DNA of 64,000 bases from Cytobacillus dafuensis (GCF_007995155.1 NZ_CP042593.1:4382001-4446000), one strand, 5' to 3'; shown: positions 38,127 through 46,524, counted from the stretch's first letter. Numbers and translations: made by a program. Notes: generated from the sequence alone by a model not told the origin.

Positions 38127-38214
38127 AATGTGTAATAAGAGATTGGAAATCTTTAACCATTGCCAAATAACAAATAATTGATTATACTTCCGATATAATT
38201 CAATATTCCCATTC

Positions 38215-38395
38215 GCCGATGGGATAGAGGCTGCTGCTTATAAAAGTAGAACAGACGAGATTCAATGACATCGTTGACTCTGTTTAAAAGGATAAGCTGC
38301 CGAAGTTTGGATTTTTCATTGAATGTCCATGCTGGGGATGTTTTCGAATAGGAACATCACTGTCACGTAATTTTTACGTGGAGAACTATCTTCGG
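38215..38395 (+). ncRNA. Lysine riboswitch (L-box)
   Basis: Conserved L-box blocks are readable in order: GATAGAGG near the 5' end, GCCGAAG in the middle, TGCTGGGG, CTGTC and GTGGAGAACTATC. P1 is GATAG paired with CTATC (38386-38390). An intrinsic terminator follows at 38418-38452, so lysine binding should stop transcription before lysP. The downstream gene, a close LysP relative, agrees with this. Confidence 0.9.
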
Positions 38396-38417
38396 AAGGA
38401 TTAAACGGACTTATTCA

Positions 38418-38452
38418 AACAGCCGTCGATCTTTTTCGACTGCTGTTTTTTT
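38418..38452 (+). terminator. Riboswitch expression-platform terminator
   Basis: AACAGC-C-GTCG pairs with CGAC-T-GCTGTT and is followed by TTTTTTT, directly after the L-box. Confidence 0.88.
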
Positions 38453-38492
38453 GTTTTAAGAAAAGGTATAAATTTTCTCTAGTTAGAGAAAT

Positions 38493-38675
38493 GTCTAGCT
38501 CCAGCGCCTACCCCTGACGTACAGGACGTACTAGTGTCGACAATGCGACAGGACGTCGCGTTTTTGTCGACCTCGAGGTCATAAGCCAGTCCGCCAAGAA
38601 GGTTAAAGAACAACCTTCTCATCGGCCTGTCTTATGCTTGTCGGGGGTGAGCAAGGCGCTTGCGCTTTTCTTATA
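38493..38675 (+). repeat. Dispersed repeat family C, copy C2
   Basis: Begins TCTAGCTCCAGCGCCTACCC and ends GCAAGGCGCTTGCGCTTTT; matches C1 at 5287-5510 in opposite orientation. It carries GTAC-AGGAC-GTAC (38519-38531) and GCGAC-AGGAC-GTCGC (38545-38559), which C1 lacks. It lies between the riboswitch terminator and the lysP ribosome site, so it is part of the lysP leader. Confidence 0.88.
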
Positions 38676-38712
38676 GCCATTTAACCCTCCAATTAAAAAG
38701 GAGTGTACAACA

Positions 38713-40161
38713 TTGACAAGCACAACAGCATCAACTGATTCAACTCAATTAAAAAGATCGCTTAAAGCACGCCATCTTACCATGATTTCTCTCGGGGGAT
38801 CCATTGGTACAGGCATATTCTTGGCAAGCGGTGGAGCTATTGCTACTGCCGGACCTGGCGGAGCCTTACTTGCTTATGCTGCAATCGGGATTATGGTTTA
38901 CTTCTTAATGACAAGTCTTGCTGAGATGGCAGCCTATATGCCTGTAGCGGGTTCATTCAAAGTGTATGCAACAAAATTCGTTGATCCGGCATTTGGTTTT
39001 GCTATCGGCTGGAATTACTGGTATAACTGGGCGATTACGATTGCCGCCGAACTTGCTGCAGTTGTATTAATTATGAAGTTTTGGTTTCCTGATAGCCCTT
39101 CGTTTATCTGGAGCGGAATTGCTCTTGTCATTATGTTCGGATTGAATTACTTGTCTGTCAGAGGATTTGGAGAAGCCGAATACTGGTTTTCACTTATTAA
39201 AGTAGTGACAGTCATCATCTTCATCATTACGGGTACCTTGATGATTTTTGGAATTATGGGTGGAGAAGCAATTGGATTTTCAAACTTCACCATTGGGGAT
39301 GCACCATTTAACGGCGGGTTCTTTGCGATCCTTGGTGTTTTTATGGCTGCAGGCTTTTCATTCCAAGGGACTGAATTGCTTGGAGTAGCTGCCGGAGAAA
39401 GTGAAAATCCGGAAAAGACCATCCCAAAAGCGATCAACTCCGTATTTTGGCGAATCCTGCTATTTTACATTTTAGCGATTTTCGTCATCGGAATGATTCT
39501 TCCCTATACAGATGAACGCTTATTAAGCAGCGATATTTCCGTAAGCCCGTTTACACTTGTATTTGAACGAGCAGGATTTGCTTTTGCAGCATCTGTCATG
39601 AATGCAATCATCTTAACAGCCGTATTATCTGCCGGCAACTCTGGTATGTACGCAGCTACTCGTATGCTTTGGGATTTAGCTCGCGATGGAAAAGCACCGA
39701 AATTCTTAGGGAAATTAGATCGAAGAGGTGTGCCAGTTAATGCTTTACTCGTTACAACTTTAGTTGGCTCCCTTGCATTCTTAACTACTTTTTTCGGAGA
39801 TGGCGTCGTATATATTTGGCTTCTAAATGCTTCTGGTATGGCTGGCTTTGTCACATGGTTAGGAATCGCTATAAGCCATTACCGATTCCGTAGAGCGTAC
39901 GTTGTCCAAGGTGGAGATTTAAACGCACTTCCTTACCGAGCAAAATGGTTTCCAATCGGTCCATTATTAGCATTGATTCTATGTACTTTCATCATTTTAG
40001 GCCAAAACATTCCCGCTTTCATTGGCGGTACCATTGATTGGAATGGCGTATTCGTTTCCTATATTGGTTTACCTCTGTTCTTAATCGTTTGGCTTGTCTA
40101 TAAAATAAAGTACAAAACAAAGTTAATTCCATTAGAAGAATGTGATTTAGGGAAAGAATAG
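38713..40161 (+). CDS. lysP: Lysine-specific permease
   Basis: An APC-family lysine:H+ symporter with twelve membrane segments and 482 residues. It matches E. coli LysP over long blocks, e.g. LKARHLTMISLGGSIGTG, GWNYWYNWAITIAAEL, SVRGFGEAEYWFSLIK and FSFQGTELLGVAAGESENPE. The start is TTG at 38713, with AAGGAG 9 bases upstream. A lysine riboswitch precedes it, supporting lysine as substrate. It is monocistronic. Confidence 0.95.
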   Translation: MTSTTASTDSTQLKRSLKARHLTMISLGGSIGTGIFLASGGAIATAGPGGALLAYAAIGIMVYFLMTSLAEMAAYMPVAGSFKVYATKFVDPAFGFAIGWNYWYNWAITIAAELAAVVLIMKFWFPDSPSFIWSGIALVIMFGLNYLSVRGFGEAEYWFSLIKVVTVIIFIITGTLMIFGIMGGEAIGFSNFTIGDAPFNGGFFAILGVFMAAGFSFQGTELLGVAAGESENPEKTIPKAINSVFWRILLFYILAIFVIGMILPYTDERLLSSDISVSPFTLVFERAGFAFAASVMNAIILTAVLSAGNSGMYAATRMLWDLARDGKAPKFLGKLDRRGVPVNALLVTTLVGSLAFLTTFFGDGVVYIWLLNASGMAGFVTWLGIAISHYRFRRAYVVQGGDLNALPYRAKWFPIGPLLALILCTFIILGQNIPAFIGGTIDWNGVFVSYIGLPLFLIVWLVYKIKYKTKLIPLEECDLGKE

Positions 40162-40197
40162 TATCATTCTATTCCATTATCCCGTTTCGCTATATGA

Positions 40198-40236
40198 TAA
40201 AAAGCATTGGAAATTGTTAAATCCAATGCTTTTTAT
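40198..40236 (+). terminator. Terminator of lysP
   Basis: AAAAAGCATTGG pairs with CCAATGCTTTTT across a 12-base loop; A-rich on one side and T-rich on the other. Confidence 0.9.
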
Positions 40237-40246
40237 ATTGGTTGTA

Positions 40247-40316
40247 TTAAAGCTTATTGTTAATCATACTATTTTGTTGTTGATTGGAGCAGAATCAACA
40301 GTGAAGTTTAACATAC
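40247..40316. repeat. Repeat family D, copy D2 (ends only)
   Basis: About 70 bp that keep the outer parts of D1: TTAAAGCTTATTGTTAA, then TTGTTGATTGGAGCAGAA joined directly to ATCAACAGTGAAGTTTAACA. The GC-rich interior is absent. The short inverted ends TGTTGATT/AATCAACA remain. Confidence 0.8.
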
Positions 40317-40392
40317 AAAACATTTAGTTTAACAATTTTGCAATGTTCTGTATGATATAAAAGAAAGATAACTTAATAGGATGTGATCAACA

Positions 40393-40959
40393 ATGAAAAA
40401 GCTAGCTGTATTTTGTGGTTCAAGCAACGGAGCATCTAATGTCTATATAGAGGCTGCGAAAAAAATGGGTAGAGAGCTTGCTAAACGGAACATTGCGCTT
40501 GTATATGGCGGGGCAAGTGTAGGAATTATGGGCGCAGTTGCAGATTCCGTTTTGGAAGAAGGCGGACAAGTCATTGGGGTAATGCCCCGTTTCCTAGATG
40601 AAAGAGAAATATCCCACAAGAACTTAACAGAGCTAATTGTTGTGGATTCCATGCACGAGAGGAAAGCGAAAATGGCAGATTTGGCAGATGGATTTATAGC
40701 TTTGCCAGGTGGACCAGGAACTTTAGAAGAGTTCTTTGAGATTTTTACTTGGGCTCAGATAGGGCTTCATCAAAAACCTATTGGACTCTTAAATATCAAT
40801 CATTATTATGATCCTCTTGTTGCTTTATTCAATCATATGACTAGTGAACAGTTCATGCATGATAAATATCGTACGATGGCAATAGTAGATGCCGAACCAA
40901 ATGGACTGCTTGATCAATTTAATAAATATGTACCACCAACTATAAAAACTTATAACTGA
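40393..40959 (+). CDS. yvdD: LOG-family protein (YvdD-like, probable cytokinin riboside 5'-monophosphate phosphoribohydrolase)
   Basis: A 188-residue Rossmann-fold protein of the TIGR00730/LOG family, which hydrolyses nucleotide 5'-monophosphates to base and ribose-5-phosphate. The signature PGGPGTLEEFFE and the N-terminal CGSSNGASNVY are present, as is the HERKAKM segment. GGATGTGATCAACA precedes the ATG. It stands alone and converges on a hydrolase gene. The physiological substrate in Bacillus is not established. Confidence 0.9.
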   Translation: MKKLAVFCGSSNGASNVYIEAAKKMGRELAKRNIALVYGGASVGIMGAVADSVLEEGGQVIGVMPRFLDEREISHKNLTELIVVDSMHERKAKMADLADGFIALPGGPGTLEEFFEIFTWAQIGLHQKPIGLLNINHYYDPLVALFNHMTSEQFMHDKYRTMAIVDAEPNGLLDQFNKYVPPTIKTYN

Positions 40960-40986
40960 AAAATAGATCTGATAGACCAAAAATAG

Positions 40987-41016
40987 CAGGCCAAGGTTAT
41001 AGTAGACCTTGGCCTG
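40987..41016. terminator. Hairpin between converging genes
   Basis: CAGGCCAAGGT pairs perfectly with ACCTTGGCCTG across an 8-base loop. Only CGCTTT follows on the plus strand; ATTTTT follows on the minus strand. It probably ends both transcripts. Confidence 0.7.
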
Positions 41017-41087
41017 TCGCTTTAATCTCTAAGCCTGTAGTTTTATAATTTTAGTATGATCAAAACTGACCAATCTGCTTGAAATCT

Positions 41088-41939
41088 CTACTTGCTTTCA
41101 TTGATCCATTCGGCCAATTTTTTATCAAAAGAATTAGGTTCTTCAAACATAGGATTATGTCCACTATGCTCAAAAATCACTTTCTTCACGTTCTCATATG
41201 TGTTATCAATAGGATCCCAAAGCGAAACAGGTGCGACCAAATAATCATATCTCCCTAAGCCAATAAATACTGGTTTATTGAAATTAGCCAATGATTGTAT
41301 CAGATTAAGTTCTCCGAATGCTTCTCCCCATAGATAATCAATAATTGGCATATTCGTATATACACCATCCCACATATAAGCTGCATTAAATGTATAATCG
41401 TAAAAACTATGGGCTCCCATACGAATACACATGTGAACAAATCGTCTTTCAGGATCTTTCTTAATATCATTTTCTAATAAGACAATCTCTTTTTCAAAAT
41501 GCCTCTGTCTCTCTGAACTTGCTGTCTCATTAAAAAATGAAAAACTTTGCCGCTGTCTTTCTTCGCTATTTGTAGGTGCTGAATTTAATAAGACAACTTT
41601 CTGAACATGTCTAGGGTATTTTCTAGCATATTCCAAAGCCATAAAGGCATGTCCAGAATGCCCGAGTATGATAAAGTTCTCAAGATTAAGGGATTGCCTT
41701 GCCACTTCTATATCATCTAATACTTTATCTAAAGTATAGTCTTCTGGTTGTAATGCTCGAGCCGGCTTTACAAATCCTCTATGATCCAAGAAAATGAACT
41801 GGAACTTTTCGTATAAATTTTCCGAGAACAAACGAGGATAATATACACTGCTTCCCACCACTAATATTGGATTTCCATGCCCTTTTATACAGTAATTCAA
41901 CTTAAATCCATCACTAATTACACTTTGATATTTATTCAT
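41088..41939 (-). CDS. Alpha/beta hydrolase (proline iminopeptidase-like, S33)
   Basis: A 283-residue alpha/beta hydrolase. The nucleophile elbow is LGHSGHAF, the oxyanion-side motif is FLDHRGF, the acid is in GLGRYDYLVAP and the base is His in FEHSGHNPMFEEP. The ATG at 41939 follows AGAGGACTATTAAA; 15 upstream codons lack a ribosome site. The family covers peptidases, lactonases and esterases, so the substrate cannot be assigned. Upstream 41940-42143 shows no other gene. Confidence 0.8.
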   Translation of the reverse strand: MNKYQSVISDGFKLNYCIKGHGNPILVVGSSVYYPRLFSENLYEKFQFIFLDHRGFVKPARALQPEDYTLDKVLDDIEVARQSLNLENFIILGHSGHAFMALEYARKYPRHVQKVVLLNSAPTNSEERQRQSFSFFNETASSERQRHFEKEIVLLENDIKKDPERRFVHMCIRMGAHSFYDYTFNAAYMWDGVYTNMPIIDYLWGEAFGELNLIQSLANFNKPVFIGLGRYDYLVAPVSLWDPIDNTYENVKKVIFEHSGHNPMFEEPNSFDKKLAEWINESK

Positions 41940-42143
41940 TTTAATAGTCCTCTTTTCATTTTTAGTAAGAAGAGCTATATGCAAAATGAAGCTCTTCCTT
42001 AAATCACTCCCTTTCCTTCTTCTAATCCCCTTGTATTCTCCATTGAACGTTCTAACACTTTAACTCACCCCTTTTCGGTCTTTTTTAATAATATATTTAA
42101 AGAAACTTAAATATGTGTTCTTCCAAAACCAAGCTAGCAATAT

Positions 42144-42362
42144 ATAAAGTGAAACTTCCATCAGTGGGGGTTTTTTTCATCCCCCACTGATGGTTAGTTG
42201 CGGCCCACAGGAAGTGGGTCACGCAGACGTTGCCACACGATGTGGCGCTTTTAGTCTGTGTTCATTTTACGGGCTTTTACGGGCAGTTGTCCCCCACCTA
42301 TCTTCCTCGCTTCTCTCTCAATCTTGAGGTGGGGGTCTTACTGCCCGTTAATGCGGGATAAA
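42144..42362 (-). repeat. Dispersed repeat family A, copy A5 (short form)
   Basis: About 219 bp, nearly identical to A4. Flanks are ...TATATAAAGTGAAAC on one side and GCGGGATAAATTTATTAAC on the other. It lies between the DUF3784 gene and the hydrolase. Confidence 0.92.
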
Positions 42363-42393
42363 TTTATTAACTCAACTTTTGAACAAATTTAAG

Positions 42394-42672
42394 TTATTCA
42401 ACCATTTTTGTATTTACATAGCCAAGTAAGATGACATAACCAATTATCAAAATTGGAATTAACACTTGGGTATCTGGATGGTCTATAAAAGCACCTCCTA
42501 GAATAACAATCGCCATTACAAAATTGTATGAACCTACCAATTTCGCCAGTTTATCTTGATCTTTAACACGTTTTTGATTAAATCCCGATAAAAGCCAAGT
42601 TTGCTTTTTAACTCCTACAAGATACGCTAAAATAAAGAGAATGAGTGATATGATTATGAAATGTTGATTCAT
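42394..42672 (-). CDS. DUF3784-like small membrane protein
   Basis: A 92-residue protein with three membrane segments (IIISLILFILAYLVG, FVMAIVILGGAF, VLIPILIIGYVILLGY). The polar loop KKQTWLLSGFNQKRVKDQDK is typical of DUF3784. It is the last gene of a three-gene minus-strand unit with an HTH regulator and another small membrane protein; such sets are common in Firmicutes. Function unknown. Confidence 0.7.
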   Translation of the reverse strand: MNQHFIIISLILFILAYLVGVKKQTWLLSGFNQKRVKDQDKLAKLVGSYNFVMAIVILGGAFIDHPDTQVLIPILIIGYVILLGYVNTKMVE

Positions 42673-42737
42673 GGTAATGCCTCCCTCAGTAAGATTTACT
42701 TCATCATTTCGGAATCTATATAAATATTAATTTCCTT

Positions 42738-43109
42738 CTATCTCTTCCTAACAATTATCGGAATGATATAGAAAGCAATAAGGAAAGTGATGCTTATATA
42801 AATAATCAGGTAGCTCGCCTTAACCAAGGATTCGTTCAGAATTTGGTCTGAGATTAACAAATAAATTAAAAGTAACAAGTTAGAAATAGAAAAAGTCTGA
42901 AATGAAACTTGTTTAATATTGTTATTGACTCTTTCATCGTACTCAATTTCATCACTAGCTTTTTGTTTTTCTAGCCTTATCCATTTAGCACCGCCAACTC
43001 CAATAAGAAGTCCTGCAATTATTCCCCAATGAATTTGTCCCGTTAGAGTACTTACAATAGCAAAGCTAGCAATTGCGCCTATAATAATCGTCATAAAATT
43101 TACTTGCAT
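42738..43109 (-). CDS. DUF2178-like membrane protein
   Basis: A 123-residue protein with four hydrophobic segments. The cytoplasmic linker EKQKASDEIEYDERVNNNIK resembles DUF2178/DUF3796 proteins usually encoded beside a small XRE regulator. GGAGATGATAAAACG precedes the ATG. It lies 23 bases after the regulator. Function unknown. Confidence 0.7.
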   Translation of the reverse strand: MQVNFMTIIIGAIASFAIVSTLTGQIHWGIIAGLLIGVGGAKWIRLEKQKASDEIEYDERVNNNIKQVSFQTFSISNLLLLIYLLISDQILNESLVKASYLIIYISITFLIAFYIIPIIVRKR

Positions 43110-43132
43110 CGTTTTATCATCTCCTAAATAAA

Positions 43133-43330
43133 TTAGTCATCTATCCAAAATAATTCATCTAATGGTCGCTCTAAATACTTACTAATTAGCAAGCATACTC
43201 GAATTGTGGGGTTATATTTTTGTGCTTCAATTAAATTCATTGTCTGTCGTGTTACTCCAACCAATTTCGCAAGATCACCTTGATTTAAACCGCCTTTCTC
43301 AATTCGGGCGACCTTAACCTTATTTTTCAC
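43133..43330 (-). CDS. Small XRE-family HTH regulator
   Basis: A 65-residue Cro/CI-type DNA-binding protein; nearly all of it is the HTH (NQGDLAKLVGVTRQTMNLIE), followed by PLDELFWIDD, the typical ending of this group. The GTG at 43330 has AAGGAT 6 bases upstream and gives the normal length; an upstream GTG at 43357 would add nine residues. It is first in the operon and probably controls it. Confidence 0.8.
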   Translation of the reverse strand: MKNKVKVARIEKGGLNQGDLAKLVGVTRQTMNLIEAQKYNPTIRVCLLISKYLERPLDELFWIDD

Positions 43331-43518
43331 TGTAAAATCCTTCAATTCTAAACTCACCTCTACTATGCTTATGTTTAAATTGTAACATATACTTTACTTT
43401 TTACAAATATATATTACAAAATTAATACCATATAAGGAGTTATTAGCCTTCTTCCACAATCAAGCCCGAGACATGAAAAAGGCGCGTTTCTAAATAAACG
43501 CGCCCTCTCGTATTATAA

Positions 43519-43554
43519 GGTCAGCCAGAAAATATTTCTGGTTGACCATTTTTT
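43519..43554 (+). terminator. Hairpin with T-tract upstream of the IS110 leader
   Basis: GGTCAGCCAGAAA pairs with TTTCTGGTTGACC (one G-T pair) and is followed by ATTTTTTAT. A second hairpin, GGCGCGTTT/AACGCGCC, lies at 43481-43504. Together they would block read-through into the transposase. Whether they belong to the element is unclear. Confidence 0.75.
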
Positions 43555-43569
43555 ATATCGATATATGAT

Positions 43570-43735
43570 AACGGTAGCCAGGGTAGAACGTTCGCGCCCG
43601 TGGGGCTAAGACCCCGTCCGCAAAACAGTTCGCCCCCTACTTGTAGAAACATGTTTGAGGCTGGTTGGGACAATGATCTCGTATAACAAGCGAAGCTATG
43701 ACACTATGAGGAGGATTTAGGGGTTACCGGCTATT
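43570..43735 (+). ncRNA. Candidate bridge RNA of the IS110 element
   Basis: The non-coding segment between the left end and the transposase has GGTAGCC (43573-43579), partly complementary to GGCTA (43729-43733), a GGGG/CCCC hairpin at 43602-43615, and further loops. IS110-family members express a ~170-180 base bridge RNA here, which pairs with target and donor DNA. The length of ~166 fits. Guide loops were not assigned. Confidence 0.5.
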
Positions 43736-43758
43736 ATATTTTTGAAGGAGGAATTTTA

Positions 43759-44994
43759 ATGAATCCAGTCGTTGGTCTGGATGTGGCAAAAGGTGAAAGT
43801 CAGATTCAAGCATACTTGGAAAGAAAGAAGCCCTACAGGAAAAGTTTCAAAGTAAAACATGATCTTGATGGGTTAGCTAGTTTATTAGATTTTATTAAAG
43901 AAATAGAAGATATTTCAGGAGAACGTCCCCCTCTTGTAATGGAATCAACGGGTCATTATCACACACCGGTTGTTCAATATTTTGAGGAAAAAGGCTATTT
44001 AATCATTATCGTAAATCCACTAATCTCTTATAAAGCAAAAAGTTCTAGTTTGCGAAAGGTAAAAACAGATATCATTGATGCCAATCACCTCTGCGAGCTG
44101 TATTATAAAGAGGATTTAGAACCTTATAAAAAGCGCGGTATCCAACTTATGAACTTACGTCATCTTACGAGACAGCACGATAATATTACAGGCATGTTTG
44201 TACAAACCAAACTACAATTTCAGGCAGTATTGGATCAAGTTTTTCCTGAATATAGTAAGGTTTTTGGAGACTTATATTCGGATGTTTCTTTAAAAACATT
44301 ACAAGCATTTCCTACTTCAGAAGATGTCTTGAAAGGTGATACTGAAAGATTAACAACTAAAATAAAAGAATTCTGTAATACTCGTTCACTACAATGGGCA
44401 AACAAACAGGCTGAAAAGCTAATGACTGCCGCAGCTCAAAACCCTTTTCAGAAGGCTTTATACTCTAGTCTTGCCCTTAGCTTAGATATGTATATTAATA
44501 TGCTCTTTGAATACAAAAAACATCTATCCATGCTTGAAAATGAGATAGATGCTTTAGCAAAAAGTATTGAAGAATCTAAGATTATCCGATCAATTCCCGG
44601 TATCGGTGAAAAAATCGCAGCCACGATTATTTCTGAAATTGGGGAAATTGAAAGGTTTAATCACCCTAAGAAACTAGTCGCATTTGCTGGTCTTGATCCA
44701 AGTGTCTTTGAATCTGGCACATTCAAAGGTACTTACAATCGAATTACCAAAAGAGGCTCTAGCAGACTACGTCAAGCTTTGTATATGGCTGTTAAATGTG
44801 CTATTCGTGACTGTCGCAAACAGAAAACAACGGATGAGATCCTTCCTCGTAATAAGAAATTACGAGCGTTTTATGATAAAAAACGGGAAGAAGGAAAACC
44901 TTTTAGAGTAGCTGTGATAGCTTGTTCAAACAAACTCTTACATTGGATTTATGCACTTTTAAAAAACAAAACATCTTTCCTAGATTTAGCTTGA
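43759..44994 (+). CDS. IS110-family transposase/recombinase
   Basis: A 411-residue DEDD recombinase that is guided by a bridge RNA. The N-terminal RuvC-like domain has VVGLDVAKGE (first Asp), VMESTGHY (Glu) and VKTDIIDANHL (Asp pair). The C-terminal Transposase_20 domain has IRSIPGIGEKIAATIISEIG and AFAGLDPSVFESG, with the catalytic Ser region TKRGSSRLRQAL. GAAGGAGGAATTTTA precedes the ATG. The frame is intact, so it may be active. Confidence 0.95.
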   Translation: MNPVVGLDVAKGESQIQAYLERKKPYRKSFKVKHDLDGLASLLDFIKEIEDISGERPPLVMESTGHYHTPVVQYFEEKGYLIIIVNPLISYKAKSSSLRKVKTDIIDANHLCELYYKEDLEPYKKRGIQLMNLRHLTRQHDNITGMFVQTKLQFQAVLDQVFPEYSKVFGDLYSDVSLKTLQAFPTSEDVLKGDTERLTTKIKEFCNTRSLQWANKQAEKLMTAAAQNPFQKALYSSLALSLDMYINMLFEYKKHLSMLENEIDALAKSIEESKIIRSIPGIGEKIAATIISEIGEIERFNHPKKLVAFAGLDPSVFESGTFKGTYNRITKRGSSRLRQALYMAVKCAIRDCRKQKTTDEILPRNKKLRAFYDKKREEGKPFRVAVIACSNKLLHWIYALLKNKTSFLDLA

Positions 44995-45109
44995 TTTAAC
45001 AATTTAACCAAGTAGTCCAGAACCTTCCAAATATAGTGTTTGGACGGTTATTTGGTATGCACAAATTTAGTATAACATGATATTTTTTATATTTTTATTG
45101 AAAAATGTT

Positions 45110-45230
45110 GACAACTATTGGCTGGTTTTGTTGAAGATTAAGATAATTTTTATGATTGCTGCCTTTAGCTTGTATGCCTTGCTATTATTGGCTGAAATGA
45201 AAGACAACTATTAGCTGGTTTTGTTGAAGA
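45110..45230. repeat. Direct repeat pair, 93 bp apart
   Basis: GACAACTATTGGCTGGTTTT followed by GTTGAAGA at about 45110 recurs with one change at about 45203. A third, weaker match (TATTATTGGCTG) lies at 45184. It is placed between the IS110 element and the EamA gene; the rest of 44995-45375 shows no gene. Confidence 0.7.
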
Positions 45231-45375
45231 AGAAAAAGTCCTTTATCCTCATCAACTCAATAATAAAAGTTTTACATTAGCCGAAAGGTACATAGTATAT
45301 TCTCTCTGATTTGAACCATTTTTTTAGATGTTTCTACTTGAAAAACTTGATTTTCAACAGCAACTCCACTTAATA

Positions 45376-46251
45376 TTAACCCTTTTCTTCCTTTAGTTTA
45401 TTTTTTGACCGAAACAATTCCCCGTATGCTGCACCACCTAATATCAACACAGCCCCAACTATTTGTACAAGATCTAACTTTTCCCCTAAAATGGCAACTG
45501 AAAAAATCAATGCCGAGAGAGGTTCCAAATATCCCAGAGTGGACACAGACTGAACGGGTAGACTATCAATGGAAGAAAAATAGAAATAGCACCCAATACC
45601 AGTGTTGACAATGCCTATTATCAGGATGGGTATTATATTTCCATCAAGATCAACGAAGAATCCTTGCTTTAAGCCCATAAAAATGGCAACTGTTAAAAAG
45701 CTAATCACTAACTGACCCGTAGCATTTTCAAGCCCTATAATACTTTTAGCCTTTTTATTAAAAATCACCATAACAGCATACATGATTGCTGCTAATATAC
45801 CGAAAACTAGTCCTAAAGTGATTTGTCCCTGTAAAATAGCTTTCCCATTTACACAGAGCATACCAATGATGACTGCAAGAAAACTGAAAAATTTAGCACT
45901 TGTCATCTTTTCCTTAAAGATAAACGGTGAGAGAATCATAACAATCACTGGGCCACAATAGTAGGCTAGCGTGGCAATACTTACACCGATTTGTGCATAT
46001 GCCTCAAATAAAAATATCCAGCTTGCCCCCATCGCCACACCAGAAATCACTAAATACAGAAAGTGCGATTTATTTTTCCAAAACCCTAGTTTTTGCTTCG
46101 ACAGCGCAAATACAAATATCAGAAAAAGGCTACCAATTAACGTCCTAAAATAAACGATTTCGTAGCTATTTAATAGAATGTAGCTTGCAATAATTCCATT
46201 AGAGCCAAATAAGAGTAATGCGATGACATATTTAAGATAGGCATTTTTCAT
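45376..46251 (-). CDS. EamA-family (DMT superfamily) transporter
   Basis: A 291-residue permease with ten hydrophobic segments in two EamA halves, e.g. VISGVAMGASWIFLFEAYAQ and STLGYLEPLSALIFSVAILG. This group exports metabolites or drugs; the substrate is unknown. It diverges from a LysR regulator, the usual pairing for regulator and target. About 400 bases, including a decayed gene, lie between the two. Confidence 0.88.
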   Translation of the reverse strand: MKNAYLKYVIALLLFGSNGIIASYILLNSYEIVYFRTLIGSLFLIFVFALSKQKLGFWKNKSHFLYLVISGVAMGASWIFLFEAYAQIGVSIATLAYYCGPVIVMILSPFIFKEKMTSAKFFSFLAVIIGMLCVNGKAILQGQITLGLVFGILAAIMYAVMVIFNKKAKSIIGLENATGQLVISFLTVAIFMGLKQGFFVDLDGNIIPILIIGIVNTGIGCYFYFSSIDSLPVQSVSTLGYLEPLSALIFSVAILGEKLDLVQIVGAVLILGGAAYGELFRSKNKLKEEKG

Positions 46252-46367
46252 TTTTTATCACCTTACTTACTTTAAATTAATATTTGGATAAAAATTTGCG
46301 TGTAGTTTGTCAAAGATAGAAATATATGAAGATTTGTTCTGCTTTGAGCATTTTCATATCCAATTTT

Positions 46368-46524
46368 TTATTTATTTCTACATTCCTCCATTGTAATGAC
46401 TTCATCCGTCTCCACTCACTCAAATGAAATATCTAGCTTCGGTAATATTTCATTGACCAATTTTTTGCAGAGGGGCCTTATAACTGTCAGGCGCTTTTCC
46501 CATAATATTGCTCATATAAAACAT
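46368..46524 (-). pseudogene. Decayed short gene of unknown family
   Basis: After GGGGAGGGGTACAGAG, an ATG at 46524 opens MFYMSNIMGKAPDSYKAPLQ. The reading then needs a +/-1 shift to continue as LVNEILPKLDISFE, meets a TGA, and continues in frame as VETDEVITMEECRNK before TAA at 46368. The composition looks protein-like across both lesions. I do not recognise the family. Confidence 0.45.

Larger units (their letters stand above)
43561..45060 (+). mobile_element. IS110-family insertion sequence (limits approximate)
   Basis: An intact IS110-type transposase is preceded by ~190 bases of structured non-coding DNA and followed by a hairpin, AACCTTCCAAATA/TGTTTGGACGGTT (45021-45049). IS110 elements lack long terminal inverted repeats, so the exact ends cannot be set from one copy; the limits given are estimates. 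Confidence 0.75.
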
